Positions 1-6,670 of a stretch of 64,000 bases of DNA are shown here, in pieces. Within the stretch, counting starts at the first letter, position 1. Each line of letters starts with the position of its first letter. The DNA is from Amycolatopsis sp. NBC_01488 (GTDB lineage Bacteria; Actinomycetota; Actinomycetes; Mycobacteriales; Pseudonocardiaceae): positions 191,001 to 255,000 of the forward strand of contig NZ_CP109434.1 of assembly GCF_036227105.1 (NCBI RefSeq). Direction: 5' to 3'. The notes beneath the pieces were generated by a model. That model was not told the DNA's origin. It ran no database searches and saw only the letters and a program-made list of their open reading frames with translations. Position numbers and translations under genes: made by a program.

Positions 1-415
1 GGCCGACCTGGCCTGGCGGGTGCGCGAAGGCGTCGGACGGCTGAACTGGCGGATGCGCGCAGAGCGGGACCTGGGCGGCCCGGGCCCGGCGGTGCTGGCG
101 GTGCTGAGCCGCCTCTACCGGGCGGGCACGCACACGCCGACCGAGCTGGCCGAGGCGGAACGGCTGCAGCCGCAGTCGCTGACCCGGATCCTGGCCTGGG
201 TGACCGAGCGCGAGCTGGTGACGCGCTCGCCGGACCCGGCGGACGGCCGCCGTTCGCTGGTGAGCATCACCCCGGCCGGGCTGGCGGTGCTGCGGGAGTA
301 CAGCGTCCGCCGGGAACGCTGGCTGGCCGGCGCGATCGAGACGACGCTGTCGCCGACCGAACGGCAGCTGCTGAAGCTGGCGTCGGAGCTGATGCTCCGG
401 GTCGCGGACGCCTGA
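1..415 (+). CDS. MarR-family transcriptional regulator, 5' end outside window
   Basis: The reading frame is open from base 2 to the stop at 413-415. The residues before the first internal GTG (position 20) read A-D-L-A-W-R, so the true start probably lies upstream and the gene is partial here. The core is a winged helix-turn-helix: the segment TPTELAEAERLQPQSLTRIL is the recognition helix region, and DPADGRRSLVSITPAG is the wing that most MarR proteins carry as D-x-R-D-x-R. MarR proteins are dimeric repressors, often of a neighbouring gene and released by a small phenolic ligand. The gene it might control would lie left of the window. The family call is firm, the ligand is unknown. Confidence 0.8.
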   Translation, partial: ADLAWRVREGVGRLNWRMRAERDLGGPGPAVLAVLSRLYRAGTHTPTELAEAERLQPQSLTRILAWVTERELVTRSPDPADGRRSLVSITPAGLAVLREYSVRRERWLAGAIETTLSPTERQLLKLASELMLRVADA

Positions 416-685
416 AAGCCGCCGCGGAGACCCCTCGATCCCTCCACGGCGGCTTCGGCGTCCGTACCGCCTCCCCGCGGTGCGGTGCGGTGCGGGTTCC
501 GGGTGCGGGCCGCTCCTCCGTCGGCCCGCCCCGGAACCCTGGTCCCCGGACGGCTCACCTCCCCAGGGGCCGTCCGGTTCTCCCCCCTCACCAGCGGTCC
601 GGTACCCGCTGGCAGGACGAAGTCTGCCGCGCCCGGCACCCGGCCAGCAGTGGGAGAACCCTCAATTACCCGTGGGTAGTACTAC

Positions 686-1558
686 TCAAGGCGTCTTCGT
701 GCGGTTGCGCGTCGCGGCTCGCTTCGCCGTCGTACGCGCCTTCGCCGCCCTCGACGCGGCAGCCTTCGCCTTCGCGACGGCCGCATTGCGTGCGTCGTCG
801 GCCTCGGACGCCGTCTCCTGCAGGGCCGCCAGCAGGCGCGTGACACCCTCCGCCTGCTCGGCGGCCGTCGGCTGGACGACCTCGGCACCGTCGATCTTCG
901 CCTGGACCAACGCCTGGAACGCCTCGCGGTAACGGTCGGGGTACCGGCCGGGGTCGAACTCGCCGGTCAGCTCTTCGACGAGGTTGACCGCGCGCCGCAG
1001 CTCACCGGGCCGGATGTCGACGTCGGCGTGCCGGAACGGGAAGTCGGGCGCGCGCACCTCGTCCGGCCACAGCATCGTCTCCAGCACGATCACCTGGTCG
1101 CGCACGCGCAGCGCACCCAGCGTCTCGCGGCGGCGCAGCGCGACCGTGACCAGCGCGATCCGCCCGGACTGCTGCAACGCCTCGCTGAAGAGCACGTACG
1201 GCTTGGTGCCCGCCGGCTCCGGCTCGAGGTAGTAGCTCTTCGCGAACCAGATCGGGTCGACGTCGGCCAGCGGCGCGAAGCCGCGGATGGCGATCGTGCG
1301 CCCGGGCATCGGGAGGGACGCCAGCTCGTGGTCCGACAGCAGCACCACGTCGCCGCCGGGGACCGCGTACCCGCGGACCATCTGCTCCGGCGGCACCTCG
1401 GCGCCGTCGACTTCGCACACCCGCTTGACCCGGACGCGGCCGCCGTCGGCCTCGTGCACCTGGTGCAGCGGGATCTCGCGATCCTCGGTCGCGCTGTACG
1501 CCTTCACCGGAACGGCGTAACTGCCGAACCCGATCTTGCCCGTCCACACCGCACGCAT
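686..1558 (-). CDS. ku: Ku protein, non-homologous end joining
   Basis: A 290-residue homodimeric bacterial Ku. It binds DNA ends and recruits ligase LigD for non-homologous end joining. The start MRAVWTGKIGFGSYAVPVK is the typical bacterial Ku opening (usually W-K-G-x-I-x-F-G-L-V-x-V-P-V), and the central bridge region containing LHQVHEADGGRVRVKRVCEVDG is well conserved. From about residue 250 the protein becomes a Lys/Ala/Arg-rich tail (AKAKAAASRAAKARTTAKRA), an extension known from actinobacterial Ku proteins that aids DNA binding. No ligD is present in this window, so its partner must be encoded elsewhere. The ATG start leaves a 52-bp gap to the next minus-strand gene (1611-1970). Confidence 0.93.
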   Translation of the reverse strand: MRAVWTGKIGFGSYAVPVKAYSATEDREIPLHQVHEADGGRVRVKRVCEVDGAEVPPEQMVRGYAVPGGDVVLLSDHELASLPMPGRTIAIRGFAPLADVDPIWFAKSYYLEPEPAGTKPYVLFSEALQQSGRIALVTVALRRRETLGALRVRDQVIVLETMLWPDEVRAPDFPFRHADVDIRPGELRRAVNLVEELTGEFDPGRYPDRYREAFQALVQAKIDGAEVVQPTAAEQAEGVTRLLAALQETASEADDARNAAVAKAKAAASRAAKARTTAKRAATRNRTKTP

Positions 1559-1610
1559 GCGACCACCTCCGCAGCTCCCAGGCTAGGCAGGCAGGCGGAC
1601 GCGCCGACAG

Positions 1611-1970
1611 CTACAAACGGGTGTCAGGCGCGACGGATTCGCTCACACATTCGAACGACGGCGTGACTTCGTCGAGCGCTTCGGCCGAACAGCGGGCCGC
1701 GATGGCCGCCGCGCGGAGCACTTCGGTGACGACCTCGACGTCCAGGGGCGGAGCCGCGGCGAGCGCGTTCGAGCCGCCTTCGACGCGGGCCGCGAGACCG
1801 GCCAGCGCGTGGGAAATGGCCTCCTGGCCCGCGACCAGCTGCGCGACGACGTCGGTCAGCTCGGCGGTGGTGGCGCCCGGGCCGCCGCAGCGCAGGCTCG
1901 CGGCGAGCTCCTCGGCGCAGGAGCGCAGGTGGGTGGCGACGACCGTCGGCGGCAGCGTCAGGTCCTGCAT
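1611..1970 (-). CDS. Hypothetical 119-residue protein
   Basis: I do not recognise this family. The ATG at 1970 is preferred over upstream codons because a strong GGAGGGGG ribosome site lies about 7 bases before it. The product is acidic and Ala/Val/Leu-rich, predicted largely helical with no signal peptide or membrane segment. It contains four Cys (in RSCAEE, LRCGGP, ARCSAE and FECVS) without an obvious metal-site spacing. It is divergent from the TetR gene at 2092, with the leaderless tetR promoter between them, so co-control is possible. Reading frame and codon bias look genuinely coding. Confidence 0.6.
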   Translation of the reverse strand: MQDLTLPPTVVATHLRSCAEELAASLRCGGPGATTAELTDVVAQLVAGQEAISHALAGLAARVEGGSNALAAAPPLDVEVVTEVLRAAAIAARCSAEALDEVTPSFECVSESVAPDTRL

Positions 1971-2054
1971 CACGCACCCCCTCCGACCGGTCAGGCCCGT
2001 CATGGTGCCACCGCACCCGCCGTGATCGGAGCCGACACACCGTCGACTCTTTAT

Positions 2055-2092
2055 TTGACCGACCGTTCTCGAATCGGCTAGGGTTTCGATCA
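2055..2092 (+). promoter_or_regulatory. Leaderless promoter of the TetR gene
   Basis: TTGACC (2055-2060), an 18-bp spacer and TAGGGT (2079-2084) end 7 bases before the ATG at 2092. Transcription would therefore start on the start codon itself. No Shine-Dalgarno sequence is present before this ATG, which agrees with a leaderless mRNA. Confidence 0.55.
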
Positions 2093-2679
2093 TGTCCCGG
2101 GTCAAGGAGTTCGACGTCGACGAAGCCTGCGACGCCGCGCTCGCGCTGTTCCGGCGCCAGGGCTACGAGGCGACGTCGGTCAGCGACCTCGTCACGCACC
2201 TCGGCGTCGCGAAGGCGAGCCTGTACGCCACCTTCGGCACGAAGCACGACTTCTACGTCACGGCGTTGAAGCGCTACGCCGAGCGGACCGACACCCGGGT
2301 CATGGCCGAGCTGTCGAAGCCGGGACCGGGCGTGGCCGCAGTGCGGCGGCTCCTCGAGGGGTACGTCGCGGACATCCTCGGCGAAGACGGGCCCGTCGGC
2401 TGCTTCGTCGTCAACGCGGCGATCGAGCTGCTTCCCCGCGACCCGGCGGTCGCCCGGATCGTCGAGCGCAGCTGGGACACCCTCGAAGTCGCCCTGACCA
2501 TGGCGCTCGAACGCGCCAGGACCCAGGACGAACTTCCCGGCGGCAGCGACCCGGCGACGCTCGCCCGGTTCCTGCTCACCGTGCTCCAGGGACTGCGCGT
2601 CCTGGGCAAGGGCACCGACGCGGCCGGCCGGCTGAACGCGGCCGTCTCGCAGGCCATGCGCGTACTCATTCAAGACTGA
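2092..2679 (+). CDS. TetR/AcrR-family regulator
   Basis: A 195-residue TetR-type regulator. Residues about 8-55 form the three-helix DNA-binding domain, with recognition sequence LVTHLGVAKASLYATFGTKHDFY, followed by an all-helical ligand-binding region (TetR_C-like, about 75-190). It ends 22 bases before the SDR gene at 2702 on the same strand, so the two probably form an operon in which the regulator senses a substrate or product of the dehydrogenase. The transcript appears leaderless (promoter at 2055-2084). The ligand cannot be read from sequence. Confidence 0.85.
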   Translation: MSRVKEFDVDEACDAALALFRRQGYEATSVSDLVTHLGVAKASLYATFGTKHDFYVTALKRYAERTDTRVMAELSKPGPGVAAVRRLLEGYVADILGEDGPVGCFVVNAAIELLPRDPAVARIVERSWDTLEVALTMALERARTQDELPGGSDPATLARFLLTVLQGLRVLGKGTDAAGRLNAAVSQAMRVLIQD

Positions 2680-2701
2680 TCGGACCAGAAAGAAGGCAGA
2701 C

Positions 2702-3454
2702 ATGGGGGCACGGTTCGCGAGCAAGGTCGTCCTGGTGACGGGCGGCGGCTCGGGCATCGGGCGGGCGACGGCGCGGGCGTTCGCGGCGGAGGGCGCGACG
2801 GTCGTCGTCGCGGGCCGGGACGAGCGGCGGCTCGCGTCCGCGGTCGAGGAGATCGGCGGCGACGCGAGCGCGGTGACCGTCGACGTGACCGACTCGGCGG
2901 ACGTGGCGCGGATGGTCGAGACGATCGTCTCGCGGCACGGCGGGTTGGACGTCGCGTTCAACAACGCGGGCATCCTCGGATCGCCGGGCCCGGTCGCGGA
3001 CCTCGACGAGGACGACTTCGCCGCGGTGCTGGCCACGAACGTGACCGGCACCTGGCTCTGCCTGAAGCACGAGATCGCGCACATGCGGGCCCACGGCGGC
3101 GGCGCGATCGTCACCATGGCGTCGAACATCGGCGCGCACGGCAGGCTGCCGAACATGGCGGCCTACGCGGCGTCGAAAGCCGCGGTGAGCGCGTTGACCC
3201 GCACGGCGGCGCGCGACCACATCGCCGACGGCGTCCGCATCAACGCGGTCAGCCCGGGGGCGACCGCCACGGACATGTCGCTGCGTCCCGGCGAGACGGA
3301 CGCGGAGCGTGCCACGCGCCTGAAGGACGCGATCCCGCTGGGCCGGGTGGGCGCCACCGCCGAGGTGGCCGCCGCGGTGCTGTGGCTGGCTTCGGACGAA
3401 GCGGCCTTCACCGTGGGGCACGACCTGGTGGTCGACGGCGGCGCGACCGCCTGA
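2702..3454 (+). CDS. SDR-family NAD(P)-dependent oxidoreductase
   Basis: A classical short-chain dehydrogenase of 250 residues. It has the cofactor motif TGGGSGIG (13-20), NNAG (about 88-91), the catalytic serine region TMASNIG, the catalytic Y-x-x-x-K as Y155-AAS-K159, and the PG motif after the active site (SPGATATDM). The acidic residue after beta-2 is replaced by R (AGRDERR), which favours NADP over NAD; this is an inference. The ribosome site AGAAGG lies about 6 bases before the ATG. It is a probable operon partner of the TetR gene upstream and converges on the minigene array. Substrate unknown. Confidence 0.88.
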   Translation: MGARFASKVVLVTGGGSGIGRATARAFAAEGATVVVAGRDERRLASAVEEIGGDASAVTVDVTDSADVARMVETIVSRHGGLDVAFNNAGILGSPGPVADLDEDDFAAVLATNVTGTWLCLKHEIAHMRAHGGGAIVTMASNIGAHGRLPNMAAYAASKAAVSALTRTAARDHIADGVRINAVSPGATATDMSLRPGETDAERATRLKDAIPLGRVGATAEVAAAVLWLASDEAAFTVGHDLVVDGGATA

Positions 3455-3487
3455 GCGGCCCACCCGGACCCGCGGGTACTGGGGTCG

Positions 3488-3504
3488 GCCGGAGCTGGTC
3501 CGGC
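3488..3504. terminator. GC hairpin between SDR and minigene array
   Basis: GCCGGA (3488-3493), a 5-base loop and TCCGGC (3499-3504) form a perfect 6-bp stem just past the SDR stop and just past the last minigene read on the minus strand. It could end either transcript. No T-run follows, as is usual in high-GC genomes. Confidence 0.35.
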
Positions 3505-3510
3505 GGGAGT

Positions 3511-3531
3511 TCACGACTCACGGTTGCGCAT
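3511..3531 (-). CDS. MRNRES minigene, unit 1 (distal)
   Basis: Codes M-R-N-R-E-S-stop with an ATG start. It differs from the other units by CGT for the second Arg and uses TCG for Ser. AGGAGAGGGG sits 9 bases upstream. It is the last unit in the direction of transcription, followed by the hairpin at 3488-3504. Confidence 0.55.
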   Translation of the reverse strand: MRNRES

Positions 3532-3579
3532 GGTGACGTTCCCCTCTCCTACTGGGACGGACTCGGGTGCTCGGCAGGG

Positions 3580-3600
3580 TCAGGACTCGCGGTTGCGCAC
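3580..3600 (-). CDS. MRNRES minigene, unit 2
   Basis: Codes M-R-N-R-E-S-stop with a GTG start and TCC for Ser. GAGAGGGG lies 7 bases upstream on the minus strand. Confidence 0.55.
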   Translation of the reverse strand: MRNRES

Positions 3601-3642
3601 GGCGCATCCCCTCTCGGGCGTCCAGGCAGGGTTGGCGGCGAT

Positions 3643-3663
3643 TCACGACTCGCGATTGCGCAC
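3643..3663 (-). CDS. MRNRES minigene, unit 3
   Basis: Codes M-R-N-R-E-S-stop with a GTG start, AAT for Asn and TCG for Ser. GAGAGGAG lies about 7 bases upstream. Its codon choices match unit 6. Confidence 0.55.
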   Translation of the reverse strand: MRNRES

Positions 3664-3706
3664 GGGCCTTCTCCTCTCGCGGCGTTCCGGCAGGGCTGGC
3701 GGCGGC

Positions 3707-3727
3707 TCAGGACTCGCGGTTACGCAC
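3707..3727 (-). CDS. MRNRES minigene, unit 4
   Basis: Codes M-R-N-R-E-S-stop with a GTG start and CGT for the first Arg. GAGAGGAG lies 6 bases upstream. The 21 bases are identical to unit 5. Confidence 0.55.
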   Translation of the reverse strand: MRNRES

Positions 3728-3766
3728 AGGGCACTCCTCTCGCACGTTGCGGCGGGACATCGGACC

Positions 3767-3787
3767 TCAGGACTCGCGGTTACGCAC
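3767..3787 (-). CDS. MRNRES minigene, unit 5
   Basis: Codes M-R-N-R-E-S-stop, identical to unit 4 in the coding part but with different flanks. GGAAGGAGA lies 6 bases upstream. Confidence 0.55.
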   Translation of the reverse strand: MRNRES

Positions 3788-3828
3788 GACACGTCTCCTT
3801 CCGGCGTGTGATGACGGGTGGCGTGGGC

Positions 3829-3849
3829 TCACGACTCGCGATTGCGCAC
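3829..3849 (-). CDS. MRNRES minigene, unit 6
   Basis: Codes M-R-N-R-E-S-stop with a GTG start, AAT for Asn and TCG for Ser. CGAGGAGG lies 5 bases upstream. Confidence 0.55.
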   Translation of the reverse strand: MRNRES

Positions 3850-3895
3850 GACGACCTCCTCGCTGGTCCGCGGCGAAAAATTCGGACTCGGTGCC

Positions 3896-3916
3896 TCAGG
3901 ACTCGCGGTTGCGCAT
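3896..3916 (-). CDS. MRNRES minigene, unit 7 (proximal)
   Basis: Codes M-R-N-R-E-S-stop with an ATG start. GAAGGGAGG lies 8 bases upstream. It is the first unit in the direction of transcription. About 110 bp separate it from the divergent GGDEF gene, and a promoter should lie there, but I cannot pick out convincing -35 and -10 boxes. Confidence 0.55.
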   Translation of the reverse strand: MRNRES

Positions 3917-4026
3917 GGCGGCGGCCTCCCTTCACTGCTCCGATCGTGTGGTCATCATCGATCGCGGCCGCCCGATGTGATGGGGTGGACGCGGATCGTC
4001 GGATCACCCAGGGGAGTTGCACCGCC

Positions 4027-5337
4027 TTGAGTATGGACGGCGCCCGTCCGGCCGAACCCCGCGTGGGCCGGATCCGTGGGGCGCTGAATCCTGCTCGCTG
4101 GACCCTCTGGCGCCAGCGCGGGTCGCTGATCTCCTACTGCTTCCTCGTCGAGGCCGTGGCGCTCGTGGCCACCGCCTGGACCGCCGCCGTGGTGCCCGTG
4201 CACGAGTGGGACCTGGTCGTCTTCGGCGTCCTCGCCGCCCTCGGCGTGCTGCAGGCGGAACTCGGCCGGCAGATCGAGCGGGTCCGGCGGCTGGTGTCCG
4301 ACACCCCGCACATCAACCTGACGTCGGTCTGGACGTTCGCCGGGGTGCTGCTCCTGCCGCCCGCGCTCGTCACCGCCCTGGTCGCCGTCCTCTACCTGCA
4401 CCTGGCGACGCGCAGCCTCGCGCGGATGAAGCGCGTGCCGCCGTTCCGGACGACGCTGAACGCGACGCTGGTCGTCGTCACCTGCTTCTCGGCCGAGCTG
4501 GTGCTGAACCGTCTCGGCATCCCCGACATGTACGCGGCGCTGACGTCGGGCTGGCGCGGCGTCACCGCCATCGCGCTGGCCGCGGTCGCGTACTTCCTGG
4601 TCGCGGCGATCACGATCCTCCCGGCGCTGACGATCACGAAGCGCACGGTCAAGGCGTTCTTCGGCGGCCTCGGCGACAACCTCCTCGAGGTCGCGACGCT
4701 CTGCCTGGGCCTGCTCACGGCGTTGACGCTGGCGACGCTGCCCGCGCTCGCCGTCGCGATCGTGCCGCCGCTGCTGGTGCTGCACCGGGCGGTGCTGATC
4801 AAGCAGCTGGAGATCGCCGCGACGACCGACGAGAAGACGGGTCTGTTCAACACGACCGGATGGCACTTGCTCGCTTCACGCGAACTGGCGCGTGCCCAGC
4901 GCAGCACGCGCAGCACGTTCGGCGTGCTGATGATCGACCTGGACTACTTCAAGCTGATCAACGACGAACACGGTCACCTGGCGGGCGACACCGTGCTGCG
5001 CGCGGTCGCGGCGACGATCAAGAGCGCGGTGCGCGACTACGACTCGGTCGGCCGGTTCGGCGGCGAGGAGTTCGTCGTCCTGCTGCCGGACATCGGCCCG
5101 GCCGCGGTGCTCACGGTCGCCGAGCGCATCCGGTCGGCGATCGAGAGCCTGCGGGTCGAGTACGAGGACGGCAGCCGCGTCCGCGTCATCGACGCGCTGT
5201 CCGCCTCGATCGGCGTGGCGACCTACCCGGACGGCGGCACGGCCGTCGAACGGCTTCTGCAGGCCGCGGACAAGGCCCTCTACCGAGCCAAGGACGCAGG
5301 CCGCAACCAGGTCGTCGACGGCACCGCGACCGCCTGA
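4027..5337 (+). CDS. Membrane-bound GGDEF diguanylate cyclase
   Basis: A 436-residue protein with an N-terminal half of about six to seven hydrophobic helices (residues about 35-265) and a C-terminal GGDEF domain (about 275-430). The active-site motif is GGEEF at about 345-349, an accepted active variant, and the metal-binding segment MIDLDYFKLINDEHGH is intact. No EAL domain follows, so the expected activity is c-di-GMP synthesis from two GTP at the membrane. I use the TTG at 4027 because AGGGGAG lies 10 bases before it. The ATG at 4033 is the alternative, with a 16-base spacing. The frame stays open further upstream through the minigene array, but that extension is artefactual. No RXXD inhibition site was noted. 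Confidence 0.85.
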   Translation: MSMDGARPAEPRVGRIRGALNPARWTLWRQRGSLISYCFLVEAVALVATAWTAAVVPVHEWDLVVFGVLAALGVLQAELGRQIERVRRLVSDTPHINLTSVWTFAGVLLLPPALVTALVAVLYLHLATRSLARMKRVPPFRTTLNATLVVVTCFSAELVLNRLGIPDMYAALTSGWRGVTAIALAAVAYFLVAAITILPALTITKRTVKAFFGGLGDNLLEVATLCLGLLTALTLATLPALAVAIVPPLLVLHRAVLIKQLEIAATTDEKTGLFNTTGWHLLASRELARAQRSTRSTFGVLMIDLDYFKLINDEHGHLAGDTVLRAVAATIKSAVRDYDSVGRFGGEEFVVLLPDIGPAAVLTVAERIRSAIESLRVEYEDGSRVRVIDALSASIGVATYPDGGTAVERLLQAADKALYRAKDAGRNQVVDGTATA

Positions 5338-5373
5338 CCCATTCCCCCCGCTTCCTGGCCTGGACCAGTCGAC

Positions 5374-5418
5374 TTGCACGATTTGCTCGGCTGAGCTAAA
5401 TTTTGCTCATGCGAGCAA
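5374..5418 (+). promoter_or_regulatory. TetR autoregulatory promoter with twin palindromes
   Basis: TTGCAC (5374-5379), 17 bp, TAAATT (5397-5402), then 6 bases to the ATG at 5409: a good leaderless promoter. Two palindromes GCTC-N4-GAGC overlap it, at 5385-5396 and 5405-5416, exactly 20 bp apart (about two helical turns). The second extends to TTGCTC-N4-GAGCAA. One lies in the spacer and one over the start codon, as expected for a self-repressing TetR protein binding as two dimers. Confidence 0.65.
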
Positions 5419-6011
5419 GAACGTTCACGGAGTCCGGTCGCCGGGCCCAGATCGTGCGGGCGGCGATCGAGGTGATCGCCGAGGCCGGCTACGCCAAGGC
5501 GTCGTTCAGCCGGATCGCGAAGCAGGCGGGCCTGTCCAGCACCGGCATGATCAGCTACCACTTCGCCGGCAAGGACGACCTGCTCGAAGCGGTCGTCACG
5601 GAGATCGAAGTGGTCACCGGGGCGTTCATGCAGCCGCGCATCGACGCCGCCGTCGGGCACGTCGCGCAGCTGCGGGCCTACGTCGAATCGAACGTCGACC
5701 TCGTCGGCGAGTACCCGGCCGAGGTCCGGGCGCTCATCGACCTGGTGAAGAACGCCGGCTCGCAGAGCGCCGCCGTCAACGGGCGGCTCGCGCTGTTCGA
5801 AGAGCACTTCCGCACCGGTCAGGCGGCCGGCGCCTTCGGCTCCTTCGACACCCGGACCGCGGCGCTGTCCTTCACCGCGGGGCTCGACGCCGTCGTCGCC
5901 ACCGCGGCGGCGGCCGTGCCCGAACCCGCCGAGCTCGCGCGCATCGGCCGTGAGCTCGCCGACCTGTACGTGCGGGCGACCGCACCGGAATCCACTGGGG
6001 GATCCACATGA
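5409..6011 (+). CDS. TetR/AcrR-family regulator, first gene of an operon
   Basis: A 200-residue TetR protein with an N-terminal HTH (SFSRIAKQAGLSSTGMISYHFAGKDDLL) and a helical C-terminal ligand domain. I chose the ATG at 5409, not the in-frame TTG at 5403, because the promoter places the transcript start on this ATG. Its stop overlaps the next gene's start by 4 bases (ATGA), so regulator, membrane protein and flavin hydroxylase form one operon likely controlled by this protein through the palindromes at 5385-5416. The hydroxylase's substrate or product is a likely inducer, but this is inference. Confidence 0.87.
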   Translation: MRARTFTESGRRAQIVRAAIEVIAEAGYAKASFSRIAKQAGLSSTGMISYHFAGKDDLLEAVVTEIEVVTGAFMQPRIDAAVGHVAQLRAYVESNVDLVGEYPAEVRALIDLVKNAGSQSAAVNGRLALFEEHFRTGQAAGAFGSFDTRTAALSFTAGLDAVVATAAAAVPEPAELARIGRELADLYVRATAPESTGGST

Positions 6012-6670
6012 TGATCGAAGAGAAGACCGTGCCCGACGCCGGCCTGCGCCGGGTGATCCGCGCGAACGTGCGGACCGTGGTGTTCGAAGTGCTCGTGCCG
6101 ATGGCGCTGTTCTACGGCCTGCGTGCCGCGGGCGTGAGCCAGTGGTGGGCGCTGATGGCCGGCGTCCTGGTGGCCGCGCCGTACGTGGTGTGGACGATCG
6201 TGCGCAACCGCAAGGTCGACCTCGTCGCCCTGGTCACGCTGAGCGTCATGGTCCTGTCGGTGGTGCTGGGGCTGCTTTCGGACGACCCGCGCACGCTGGT
6301 GATCCGCGAAGGCTGGACAGCGGCGCTGGGCGGCGTGTTCGGCGCGTGGATGCTGGTCTCGGTGTTCGTCGGCCGGCCGGCGCAGCTGACGCTGGGCCGC
6401 ACGATCGCCGAGGTCAAGCGCGGCGCCGAGGGGGCGGACGCGTGGGCAGGCCGCTGGGACACCGACGCGCGGTTCCGGCGCGGCCTGCGGATCAACACAG
6501 CCGCCTGGGGTGCGGTGCTGCTGGCCGGCGCGGTGCTGCACATCGTGCTCGTCTACACGCTGCCGATCGACCTCATCGCGCTGGTCACCAACGTGACGTG
6601 GTTCGGCGCGCTGGCCCTCCTGATCGCCTGGCACGTCTGGTACCTCAAGAAGGAGAACCTCGATGCCTGA
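6008..6670 (+). CDS. VC0807-like integral membrane protein
   Basis: A 220-residue membrane protein with about six hydrophobic segments (roughly 24-42, 45-63, 68-86, 100-120, 160-182, 186-210). The arrangement resembles the VC0807-type family found next to TetR regulators in actinomycetes. Its molecular function is unknown. The ATG overlaps the TetR stop, and its own stop lies 5 bases inside the next gene, giving an 8-bp overlap and tight translational coupling. A role in export of, or tolerance to, the aromatic or polyketide-like substrate of the downstream hydroxylase is plausible but not shown. Confidence 0.75.
   Translation: MMIEEKTVPDAGLRRVIRANVRTVVFEVLVPMALFYGLRAAGVSQWWALMAGVLVAAPYVVWTIVRNRKVDLVALVTLSVMVLSVVLGLLSDDPRTLVIREGWTAALGGVFGAWMLVSVFVGRPAQLTLGRTIAEVKRGAEGADAWAGRWDTDARFRRGLRINTAAWGAVLLAGAVLHIVLVYTLPIDLIALVTNVTWFGALALLIAWHVWYLKKENLDA

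Larger units (their letters stand above)
3511..3916 (-). repeat. Tandem array of seven hexapeptide minigenes
   Basis: Seven copies of a 21-bp element recur at 3511, 3580, 3643, 3707, 3767, 3829 and 3896, 60-69 bp apart and all in the same orientation. Read on the minus strand each is start-CGY-AAY-CGY-GAG-TCS-TGA, coding M-R-N-R-E-S-stop, and each is preceded by a purine-rich Shine-Dalgarno sequence (GAGAGGAG, GAGAGGGG, GGAAGGAG or similar) 5-9 bases upstream. All differences inside the element are the ATG/GTG start or synonymous third positions. Spacers between units 2-4 also share a GCAGGG-T-GGCGGCG block, a sign of recent duplication. The array is flanked by the SDR gene (convergent) and the GGDEF gene (divergent). 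Confidence 0.85.

Noticed and set aside
418-685. Short GTGCG repeats and open frames between the MarR and Ku genes
   Set aside because: A brief simple repeat around 479-495 and overlapping frames without ribosome sites or domain similarity; I see no gene here.
3511-3916. CRISPR array
   Set aside because: Repeats are short (21 bp) with a strict coding pattern, spacers are partly similar to each other and contain ribosome sites, and no cas gene is present.
3382-4026. Long plus-strand frames through the array with repeated D-S-R-L-R-T motifs, apparently extending the GGDEF protein upstream
   Set aside because: The motif is only the reverse reading of the minigene repeats. All three plus frames stay open here, no ribosome site supports an upstream start, and variation is synonymous only on the minus strand.
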